This document shows, piece after piece, positions 42,201-54,200 of a stretch of 64,000 nucleotides of DNA (within the stretch, counting starts at the first letter, position 1; each line of letters starts with the position of its first letter). The stretch comes from Hydractinia symbiolongicarpus (taxonomy: Eukaryota; Cnidaria; Hydrozoa; Anthoathecata; Hydractiniidae). Location of the stretch: assembly GCF_029227915.1 (NCBI RefSeq), contig NC_079878.1:22967501-23031500 (forward strand), read 5' to 3'. The translations under genes and the position numbers were made by a program. The notes beneath the pieces are model-generated. The model was not told the DNA's origin, made no database searches, and saw only the letters and a list, made by a program, of their open reading frames with translations.

Positions 42201-45200
42201 TCGATGGAAAATAGTGTATCTGGATCCGAAAGACCTAGTTTATTTTCTGAATTAACTGTAGCAGAAGATCAAAGAGTCAAGGATATTGCATTTAAAGAAA
42301 CAGCAGACAAGTTGTATGCTGCACTCCTGCCAAACCAATCTTCGTCGCATAAAGTCTGTGAAGAAGGACTTATTAATTCTTCTTCTATGAATACCTCTGA
42401 ATTGAATTTTGAAAGTAATGCTTTAGCAAGTTATGCTGTACTGCCTCGTTCATCGACACCTGTTGTTGCGAAACGGGTTGAAAATCCAGAAAAGGTAACG
42501 TTTTCTCACGATTTAACAAAAATTGATTTTTCATCACAAAAAGAGCCTAATGAGGAGCCAAAGAAGAAGAACGATGCTTCAACGGTGGAGATTGATCAAT
42601 GTTTGCTTCAGAGAGACTCGACAACATCATACAGCGACTACGTTCTCGTTAAACCAGATTTATCTCAAGAACCTTCAGCACAACAACAGCAGCATGTTGA
42701 TGACAGTACGTTGACATCTGTGACAAAAACACAGCAGGGATTGATAAATGCTTTAGAAGTCGATATTGATTCTACAGGAAATGACATGAGAAGTCCTATG
42801 TCTGGGAAACTGGACGAAACATTGTCTACGCAAGCATCTCCAAGTGAGAGTTATCACCATTCTATGAATATAGGATTGGAGCAGTTTATGGATAAAATTC
42901 AAGGTTGTATGGAGTCCATGGTAGAAATCACTGAATTGGTTAGACAAGACAATCAGAAGGAAACCGTTCACGATACAAAGCTTTTTGACAAGATGGTATG
43001 TTTCTCTTGTGTGTAAAAAACCTTCCCTAAGATGCGTGATTATCCATATTAATGACGCGTTGCATATTTATGACGTATTAAATAATTACTTGTAATTTTA
43101 AATGTTTGAATTTGCATATTAATTTGATTCGACACCTTCCATGGAAGAAAATAAAGATGTAGTTCTTTTTTTAGTCTTTGTGCGTATTTTTTACTTCTTT
43201 ATAGGGCCTTCTCTCCCAACTTGGCTCACAACAATCGCAAATCGACTCCCTTAATATGCTGGGTCAGCAAATACAAGAGGATGCAAACGATGAGATCACA
43301 TCGAAAGTTCAAGAAAAACTTCGTATTATGAACACCAACTGGGACTATCTTCAACAAAAAGCACTTGGTGAAACCACACCAGCTTGGGATTCTTCTCTTA
43401 TCATTGATATGAACGAACGAACAATCTCACCTGTTTTTTCACCAGTAAGACCACGCAGTCCAGACAGTGACGAGGAACAGATGACGTTGAGAAACTCTCA
43501 GCAACAATCCCATCTTAAGTATCAGATATTGTTTTCAGACTTGTTTGATTGGCTGTCGTCATGTGATACCAGTTTGTCACGACCAATCCCGTCTTGCATT
43601 AGTTTGGATATCATCAAAACAAGATTGTTTGCTACAGAGGTATATTGACATGTAGATATCTGAGGAATTTGCTTTAGTGATCCTTCCGTTTTTTATTATA
43701 TAACTTGTTCGTACTAATTTTTCCGCATTTTTGCGAAATTGTCGCAAATTTTTTGCCCGAAAATTACTACACGCAAAAATCTACTTTTTCAAGAAATAAA
43801 GATGATTGGGGAACAGACGTATCTGTATTTTATAGGAAAATTTTAACTTCTACGAAAATTAATGCGCGCGAAATACGTTTATTTTGGTATTGCGCGAAAA
43901 TAAATACGCGTGAAAATTTGCGCAAACAAGGTATGTACAAACGTAAACATCAAACTACCATAGAAAAGTGTGCACAGGTGTCCTCTTTTCAGCATCCACG
44001 TATTTTGATGTCCCTGTATGTCATTGCTATATGGAATCTTTTTTCTTTCTTGTTGAAATGTTTCATGCATCTGCTGTACCTATGTTCAGTTCATATCTTA
44101 TATTCATCATTTAACTTCTTCTTTTTCAGGATATCGCTGTCGAAGTATGTTTACATCTCACTCAACTAAAGTCTCTAGAAGACGCGTGGTCAAACCTGGC
44201 TGATGTTAATTCCTCTCTCATAGAACAGCAGGACGGTATCATGCTTCTATGGAAGTATATAACTGACAAGGTGGTTCATGTTAGTAAAAAATGGTGCAAA
44301 GTAGCGAAGGTGTTTGCTGAGATGCCGGAGAACGACGGTGTTGCAACACATGAGATATCAGCGTGGCTGGAAAGTCTAAAGAAAGAAATTGTTAAAGCTT
44401 CGCAACTGGTATCGCTGGTTGAAAGGCGAAATGAGCAGAGCGAACAAGCTGTAATAGCCCATCTTCGGGTAAAGATTTGAAATTCTTTAGTTTTTGTAGT
44501 TGTTTGCTTTAGTTCACAAAAATCTGTCAAATAAATAAGGATTTTATAATACTTGTAATAACATGATCAGGGTTTGTTAAATTAAGGAGGTCTCTTTAAA
44601 CTTCCTTGGTTTTTGTCATTTTTTAAGTATAACTAAATGTTATCTGAAGCCTAAGAGAACGTTGTGATGTTTTTGGTTTTGTTTCGTGAGCAGTTTTTCT
44701 TTTTATTCTTAATGTATTAATTAACCAGTATGTAGTGACATTTCAGTTGCTATTACTGATGTTCAAAATTTAAATGCAATATTATTTTTCAAATAAGCAT
44801 ATTTTGAGCCTGATCATGTATTTCATTAGCATATTCCAATAAATCTTGTTGCCCTTAAGCATAACCTAAGCTTACTTTGAGCCTGAAAAAAGTATTTTTA
44901 TAAGCTTCCTTAAGTCTCATTTTGGAATTTCAATTGCTTATAAAAAACATTGTTTTACCTCTCGCAATATTTTTTTGTATTTTTTTTCACAGGGATTGTG
45001 TATAAATTACAAAACGGTGAAACTTCTCTCGTTACTCACTGTTGATGAAGACAGGAATGACATAGAAGAAGTATGGCGGGCGTTGTATGATCTTCAAAGA
45101 GAAGCCGCTACTAAATTTGATTCACTGACAGAAGAAAGCTTTTCTAGCTCGGATAGTAGTGATGATAATGAAGACGAAATGAATACTTCACCTGTCACTC

Positions 45201-48200
45201 CGCGCATATTAAAGAAAGTGAAACCAACCAAAGTAGCCTACAAATTACCTTTGAATAAACAAAGCTTTTTCCGTGAAGAACTTCAAAAATTTTGTACGTA
45301 TGTCAATGAGGAGGAAAATGATTTTAACGAGCGATCAGCAGGTGGAATACCAACATCAGGTGATGTAGTAAACAAACATCTTTCAATTTTGCAGGTTAGT
45401 TAATTTTAAATACTTTCTTGTCGTATTCACAGCAAAACACAAACGCCCCATTTTCGGTAAACGCCTTCTGTAATAAGCGCCCCTCTCCTTGAGAAGGGCG
45501 TTATTTAAAACAATGCAATTGTTAAATTTTCACCCAAATTTAGCGCAAATGCTTAATAAGAATTTTCATATAAAAACACATTCGCAATAAGAAAGATAAT
45601 GATGTTGCAACAACTTTTGATACAATTGACGACGACGATATTGATATTGACGATGCTGAAGTAGATATTATTTGAAAAGATGTGTTTTCCATTGAAAAAA
45701 GAAAATTACAACTCCCTGGACCAATAGATCTAAAAATGAAAAAAAAGTAATAAGCGCGTTTATTCTAAGCATTGCGGTACTGTATTTTGAAAAAGTGTTT
45801 TGAAATATGTTGATAAGTCGAATTCAATACATGCAACAACTTCTCTCGTAGGTTTTAAAATTGTTTTATTTTCTGATTCAGAGCGTTGGTCAAAATATCA
45901 AAGCTGGACAGCTGCCAATCAAATTTCTTTACCAGCGCCTAAACGTCCAATCAAACGATGTTAGCGAGGAATTCAACACAGTGATGGAGGCTAGCGAAAC
46001 ACTCTACAATAACATCATGTCTCAACTACAGTCTCTAACACGTGTACACTTGCTTCTTGTTTCTTTGCAAAGCAGAAAGGTGCACATACTTAGCTGGTTG
46101 GACAAAATGAACAATCGGATTTTACCCTCCGTGATGGAGAAAGAGGAAGACGAACTAGAAAAAATACTCTTGAAGCAAATGAAATTAGCTGATGCGGAGA
46201 AACGGTTCTCAGATAAAACTAAGTACAGAAATGACATCTTAACTGATGCGCGTAAACTGTTGCTCATTGCTAGCAATGCAGATGTACAAGCTTTCGTGGA
46301 GCTTCTTGAAAACTCTTGGTTACAACTGCAGAAAAAGTTGAAAACATCTCGATGTCATCTCGAGGAAATTTCTTCAGTATGGAAGGAATTTAGAATCGCT
46401 TCTGAAAAATTAGAGCAATGGTTGTCGATGACTTTAATATCTATCCATGCTAACTTAGAACATTGCAACATCGATTCAGTTAAAATGGAACAGCATTTTA
46501 TTGAAACTATTGAGGAGCAGTTGTCACAGAAACACCATCAAAAGGAGAGATTAGAAGCCATCAGGGAAACTATTTTACAACTTGTCAATAACAGTCCATG
46601 TAAAAGTATCGAACTGCAAATGACCAACATTAAGAATTTATGGCAAGAGCTAAAAAGTGCGGTTTATGATCGTAAGAAGCATTTGAGCAATTTAAACACG
46701 CAGGTTGAATGGAGTAATATATGTGATATGATGAATGTTATTTCTGTGGTTGTGAGTGGTGGTGAAGTATTGTTGGAAGAATGTACAAACACAACAATTT
46801 TTAATGTTGATGAGCTAGCTAAACAAATCGAGTCTCTGCTAGTAAGTTTGTTGTGTTTTGTTTATACACTACTGTGTGCGCACAGATTTGGATTTTATAT
46901 AAGTGAATATGTACATTGCAGTGTGTTGTCTCTTTGAAGAAAATTTTCAGAAATAAGTTACTTAAAATATGTTCTCAGTAACTTATCTCTAAGCTTTTAA
47001 ATGTGTGCAAAAATTGAATTCCTGATAGTATAAGGTGCTGGCAGTCGGGGAATGACATGATATTTAAAGCAATGTAAACTTAAATTAAAACATGGATTCA
47101 AATGTGAATTTGATTTTTTTAGACAATGTTAAACAAGCTGGGCAAGCACCAGTCAACTTTGCAAGTCTTACTACAACATGCTGATGATGTCAAATGGTAC
47201 AATAATCATGAATTTCAACGTAGCTTAGCCATGCTGTACAGCAGTTTTAGCTGGCTTGTGAAGAATCTACCAGAGAGAGTACGTGTGTTGCAAGCAGTGG
47301 AATTAAAAGTGAAGGAGATGGAACTGATGATTGAAGACAGTGAAGATCAACTCAATGAAATAGATACTGCTTTGAGTAGATGTGTGAAGTTGAACAGTTT
47401 GGAGGATGTTGAGAGTTGTCAAAACAAAATAAAGGTGGGTCACCCTTCAAAGATAATATAAACTTTTGCGGGAAATGCATTTTAAAGTTTCGCGATATTT
47501 TTTTTTGCTAAATTTAATTTAGTGAATTTGCCTTATTTTTAACACCGTTACATTTTGTCATGACACTAGGAAGGTTTAACTTTGCATAAAAGTCAATTTA
47601 GTTTGTTTCTCCAACCATAAAATTTTATTCCGCAAATTAGTATTTTTTGTTTCCAGTAAAGTGACCTGTGCCTATAGTAAAGTGACCAGTAATTATATAA
47701 ATTTCAAGAAAAGTTCTCTTCATGTGTTTTTTTTTCATTCTAAAAATATTTTGAGAAAAAACAGTTAGTGTGGATCAAAGAAAATAAATGTAATTAAATT
47801 AAGAGTCACAAAAGTGGTTGCGAATGTCTACGAAAAAAATTGTCATGTCAACGCAGGACACATGCTCATATTTTTTTTGTAGATTTCATCCAATGCGTTG
47901 TCAAGTCTTGATGAAGTGGTCAAAAATATCAAGCAGGGAACTGAAGCTTTATCACTAGATACCATCACTTCAAACATCAATGTTATCGAACAATCAAAAT
48001 CTTTGCGAACTCACATGGATCGAACGAAGAAGAATCTCTCCAGCTTGGAAAGTAGACTGCGAGGTTATGATGCGTACAGGGATATTGAGAATGAATTGGA
48101 CTATTTACAGGATTATGCGCTCACATGTCAGGAGACTGTAAATGAATGTTTGGATGTTTCTTTGACACGTGAAAACCTGGTACATATTAACAATACCATG

Positions 48201-51200
48201 AAAGTAAGTTGCGTTGAATTGTCCTAACGAAAGCGTAATAATATTAAAACCTGATTGGCTAAATTATCTTCTTTTTGTTCTCATTCATACAAAAAATTTA
48301 ATCAATTTGACGATGCCTTTTTCCTTAGTGGTGGAAATGTCGCATTATTCACAGGAAGTTTATTATTCTTCATTTCGAAACTTATTTTTCACTAGGTTTT
48401 GTTCTAACATTGTTTCTGCCCAAATTTTTATTTACCTCCATGTCTGTAAATATAAGGCGTGCTTATTTAAGGGAATTCGAAATTTTCATCAACAGTCTTT
48501 TTACAAACTGCTTGTTTTCTATATAGTTTAAGTTGTTGACCTGTTCTTACACATACTGCATAACTAAATTCTGCTTATTTTCGCGAAAACTATACAAGAA
48601 AATATTCTGGTTTTCTTAGTATTAATTAACAATAGATTATCCAAAATGAATTATGCTGAGTTTTTCTTTTTTAGGCTTACCAAAAAGAAATACCGTACAA
48701 GACCGAACATCTGGAAAAGCTATACGAGCTAATCAATACATTGACAGGAGACGAGTGCTTGGTCTCTGTAGCTTTACCATGGCTTGAAATCACGCATGAT
48801 TTAAGTAAAAAGTTTTCCAAACTAACGTTAACAGTAACGAAGAAACAAGAAGAAGTGGAAACACTTTCTACATCAGTGGCGCAGTTTGACGAGGACTATA
48901 ACGAGTTAAAGGCCTGGTTACATGGCAAAGAAATGGAGTACAGTCAGTTAGCACTACAAGTTAAAGATGCTTGTTCGGAGGATTCTCTTAATCTGATCAA
49001 CAAATGCAAGGTTTGTAATGACTATTTTAACCTTATTCAACTTTATCAAGCACTTTTTGGGAAATTAGAACTATGCGGTAAAGGCCTTCTTTGTAATTTG
49101 CACTAACATGCCTTTAGGTAAACAGAGAAAAACACGGCTAAACAGAAAAAATCTTTTAAGACAGCTGTTGTTAATCCATTTTAAGGTCAATTCCTAAGTA
49201 TTTGTTAGTTTCGTAAGTTTTAGTATTTGACCTTATCATTCTTTTATCGTAGAAACTGAGAGACGATTTGCCTGTGTTCGTGACGTTTTCTGATAGCATG
49301 GCTTCACTTCTTTCGAGCAAGAGCAGATTATTATTTTACAAGGACACCTTAGTAAGGGTGAAACTTGAAGAATTAAAGGAGAGATATGAATCATTAAAAG
49401 AGCAAATTAATCATCTCTACGATAGGTACGTTTATTTATTTCCGTGGTGCGTCTAGGTTGCGTTTCTTTCTTATTTTGTGTAGGTTGGACGAATTCGATT
49501 GATGTATTTTTTCTCTTTCAGGCTTATTGCATCAAAAGGCAAGAAAGCAAGTTATAAATCATTGTTTGAAACCACAGAGATGTGGTTAAAAAAGGTGGCA
49601 GATGAAGAAGAAACAAGTCAGTTTACATCAATACAGGACAAGCGAGATTACCTCAAGGTGGGAGTTTCTTCCATTCATATTCTCGTCATATAATGTTTTT
49701 TTTATTTTTTACTTTTTTATTTCATTTATGTTTATAATTTAAACGTACAACATTATCTCATATGTTGCAATCACGAAAAAAACAATTCTGCGACATTTGA
49801 GAATTGCGAAAATTACGAGGTCGTGCGACATTTCGTGTAGACCACGATTATAAATCATCTGGCGCAGCAGATTATAAATATAGAATATTTTTTTGGTTCA
49901 AAATGATTGCGCACAGCTTTATTTTGAACCACCCTCCCCCTCCCTCGTCCAGCTTTTCATTCACTTATGGTGACAGTTAAACAAGAATAGACTAAATATC
50001 GATGCAGGAAATATGTAAAACGGGCAAATTCTTGTGAATTTTTCTACGTGCTAACAAAAAGTCTTTTTTAATAGTATCCTTCAATTTCTTCTTCCATAGG
50101 ATACCTTAGAGAAAACTGAAAGTCTTCAAGTTCGCTTCAATGATATAATTTCCAACTCTAACGAAGCAGAATTTACTATGCTGAGTGGTTTGATGAATCA
50201 ACTGGAAGTTTTAGTTTCAATGTCACACCAAAATATAAGAGAAGTCGATTTGTTGATAAAGGATGTCGATATTTTTAATGATTCTGCACTGGATTTGAAC
50301 AATAAGATTCGTGTATCTTGCGAGATTTTAAAAGAAGAGACATATGGAGATGCAAACAATGTTTTAAAGCAGGTACCTACCTACTTCTCTTGATAAACAT
50401 TAAGCTACAACCCCGAATATATATTAGTGGAAAGAAGGGTGTGGACGTTGCGTACTTGGCCTACACCCGTACCAAAGTAAAACTTTCACAAAGTATTGGC
50501 TAACTAATGTTGTTTAGCTATTTCTAGAAATATTATGTTTAGGGTTGTGAGTTTCTTACTAAGTTTAAAATTCTGCTCTTAACTTCGTCTTGTTCTTTTC
50601 TTCTGCGTTAATATATATACAATTTATTAATCTTATACAAAATTATGTATCCTCTCCTCTCTAAAAGTAGATTACCCTTTTTGACGAGAGAACTAGGGTA
50701 AAAGGTGGCTCGGTAAAGTAGCGTACTTTTTAAAAAGAGCAAATTATACCAATAAATGCCCCTTTAATTCCAGCCTCCAAGTTGATAAGAAGTTGCTATG
50801 AGTCATATTTCAATTTTGCAAGGTTTTAGCTTTGCACTTTGATGTTATTATTTATCAGAACAAGACATCAAAAATTCTTTTAAAGAACTCTTTTATAAGG
50901 TTACTGGTTAGATTACCCAGATTTAAACCTCAGTTGCTTAACTTTCAAAATTTGTAGCCTGCCCAGTGGCTTAGTGATTGCTCTAAGCCTTAAGCCTAAA
51001 GCATCTCGTTTGCTTATTTAAAACGTGTTTCTGCAGATCAATTTAATTTTGTTCTTTCTACTAAATAAAAAAATTTACCATTTCGCGAAAATTAATACCC
51101 ACGAAATATTTTACAAACTATCATCCGCAAAAATTAGTACCCGCTAAATTTCAGTTTGGTTAGACTCACGAAATTTGTACCATAAAGTACACCTCTAAAT

Positions 51201-54200
51201 AGTCATGTTTGCCATCTTTTAGGATGAGGAAGATCAAATCAGAAATGGACTTGACGAATTGAAATTGTTGTCCGAAAAGATAATTCGTGATAAACACGTA
51301 ACAAATGATGTTGCTACGCAAGTGGAAAGTAATATGTCAAAACTGGAAACAGGATGGTCTCGAGTTATGACCTTGTTTAAACAACAGCAAAACATCAACA
51401 GAACTGACTTGGATAAATTTGATAAGCTCTCGACAAAACTGGTTGACTGGATTAAAGATATGGAAAGAAAACTAAAAAATCTGGACGAAAAGATCAAATA
51501 CTCTAGTGTGGAGACGCTAAAACGATGCTTCACTCAAATTATGGTATTCTTCTTCGTTTTGTTTGTTTATTATATTCAGCCTTAAATCATATTTTAACCT
51601 AACTTTTTTAAATCATGCGACGAAATTAATAACCCTGTTTTGAACTATTATTGATGTAAAATAGTTGTTTCTTGATGGTAAGGTATGTTGATTTAAGATA
51701 GTTAGGTATTTTTAGGTAGGTGGGTATTTAAATGTTTGCTGTTAATTGGACCTCTGTAAATTCAAAGCTTGTAATATAACGCTAGAAGTTGATTTGCTAT
51801 TTCGTTTCATTGTAGTTTTTTTTCCGTTATTGTCAGTATTAACATGATTTAATTTTTGCAAAGGTTTTCAAACACATTAATAAAGGGCAGACATTCTTCT
51901 TCGGACAAGATTCAGAAGGTTGTGATTGACGTCGAAGTATCTTGGACAGAAATAGAAGTCATGGCTGTAAAGAACTTGGATCACTTAAAAAACATTTTAT
52001 ATCGTTGGGCGGATTATACAGACGCCATGAAGGATATGATGTCGTGGCTACGAGATGTTGAAGTGCAAGTAAAACAACCTTTGTACCAATCCTCTGAAGG
52101 AGGACTGGAGAAGAAATTGCTTCAGTTTCAGGTTAGTTTTTTTTATCATAACAATTATTTTCAGGGCTTATCTAAAATTTACATTGTCAATAAAAAACAG
52201 CCAAGAGCTTCTTACTTTAAGGGAAGAAACTTTTCGCGAGATTAACTTCTGCGGTTTAACTTTACCGCAAAATAATTGCAATTTGCGGAAAAACTTAAAA
52301 AATTCTACAAAATTTTTGATTTAGTTTCATTAAATTTTATGGTTTTGTGTTACAGCAGCAAATTTTTTAGCGACTATTTTAAATTGGAACATTTTGCGCG
52401 ATTGAACTCTCGTGCATCGTAAATAAAATGTTCAGCAGAAAAACGTTTTGCTTTTCAAGATTTTTTATGCCCTTTCTTTCCTTAAAGTAACGTTAAATGT
52501 AGCACTTAGGTGTCCCTTTTTGTCGTATCTACATGTATTCACTTCCCTCCTGTTGTCTCTTAGAACATCTTTCTTGAATTTGACGCTCGCCGTACCACAC
52601 TTCAGAATGTGAAATCACATGTTGCATATTTATCTCGTGTGAGTGCACATGACGAGCAAATGTTGTTGCAACATCAGTTATTAGCGTTGTCCCAATTATG
52701 GAGTGGTGTGAACGATGAATTAAAAGACAGAACGCAAGCGTTGTCTCAATTAATGGAATTAATACAAAGGTTTTCACATAAGATGAACATTTTGACCACG
52801 TGGTTAAGTGGTATTGAAACCTCGCTGTTTTCAGACAAAATGATATCAAGTCCAGAAAAACAAAAGGAAAGAATTCGACAGGTAATGTCAAAGTTCGTTT
52901 TTTACAGCATTCTTAAGACAAGACGAAAAGACTTGTTTTCTTATTCGCTGGTGACATACGTTTCGGGCATGTCACAAATTCGTACGCGCGTTACTTGAAA
53001 TCTAATTGCCTCACTAGAAATACCCCCAATTTGAATGATATCTGTCCATGAATAGACTGTCCATTTCATTTTAGTTAACTTTCCCGCCTTGTATTATTCC
53101 TTTTGTCTTTGTGTTTAATGAAGCATTTTATAATTTCTACACGTATTGTCCAATGGTTGTCGGTTTCATTTTTTTGTTTTGTGTTTAATGGACCATATCT
53201 CTTTTATGACGTGTTTTAATGATAGATTTACGGAAACGATATGAAGCGTTACGACACGATAAGAAACGAATTAAAAAGTATGGCTGTGGAGATACTTAGT
53301 CACGGCACATCCGCTACGTATGGTGATCATGTACGCGAAGAATTGAAAGCTGTGAATTACCGCTGGAGAATATTATGTGACAAACTTGGAATGACTTACA
53401 AAAAAGCTGAGGAGACGCTTTTCTTGTTGAAATTGTTAGAAGAAATGTTAAAGCAGCTTACTTCTTGGTTAAACAATGCAAGTGAAAGACTTAAGCAAGT
53501 GAGATTAGAATCATGTAGTGTAAATGAGATGGTGTTGGCTGTACAAAACCTTGAGGTAAGAAAATTGATGCTGTTTCGCATTTTAATGGGATTTAGTATG
53601 AATTCATTTATTCATGAATCTTATGCTATTAAATTGGCTTCTAACTAGAAATTTAACGTTATTACCGTGGTAAATCGATAAGACGCCCTGGCGCTTGTTA
53701 TATTTTTAAGATTTTACCCTGGGTGCTTAGTTTAGGGGTGTAGCTTTATTGATTTTTTTAGCTAACACGAACGCTTGTATGAATAGTAAGGGGAGATTCG
53801 AAGAGGGCGTTTGATCAATGCACTGCGCTATTACGAAAGAACAAATTGATCTTGCTGCAAACAACATAGGAGACGATATTTAAAGTTGGCTGTTGCGAGT
53901 ACTTCTCGTGGCAACACAAGAATTTTTCTTACATTTCTCTTTAGTGGTGCGCTATTATGGATACATGTTCTAAGTTTGCTCACCCAGAGTCTATTCGAAA
54001 ACAAACCCTCACTTGCGCGAATCACACTAAAATTTCTTAAAATTCTTTGTCCTAATTTTTCTCTTAGTATTATTTTTTATTATCACGTTTTGAAAACAAA
54101 AAAATTATTCGGTGTGTTCATGTTTGGAAGAGCTTGATTTTTATCAACTGTTCATTTCCTAAAATTTTGTCAACGGCTCCTAAAATATTGAATGGGTTTT

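Noticed and set aside
43705-44169. 155-codon plus-strand frame in intron 31
   Set aside because: It runs through the dispersed gcgaaaatta repeat and out into exon 32 in a wrong frame. Acceptor and donor signals support an intron.
50318-50503. 61-codon plus-strand frame at the end of exon 40
   Set aside because: It is a different frame that starts inside exon 40 and runs into intron 40; the exon 40 frame with its donor explains the region.
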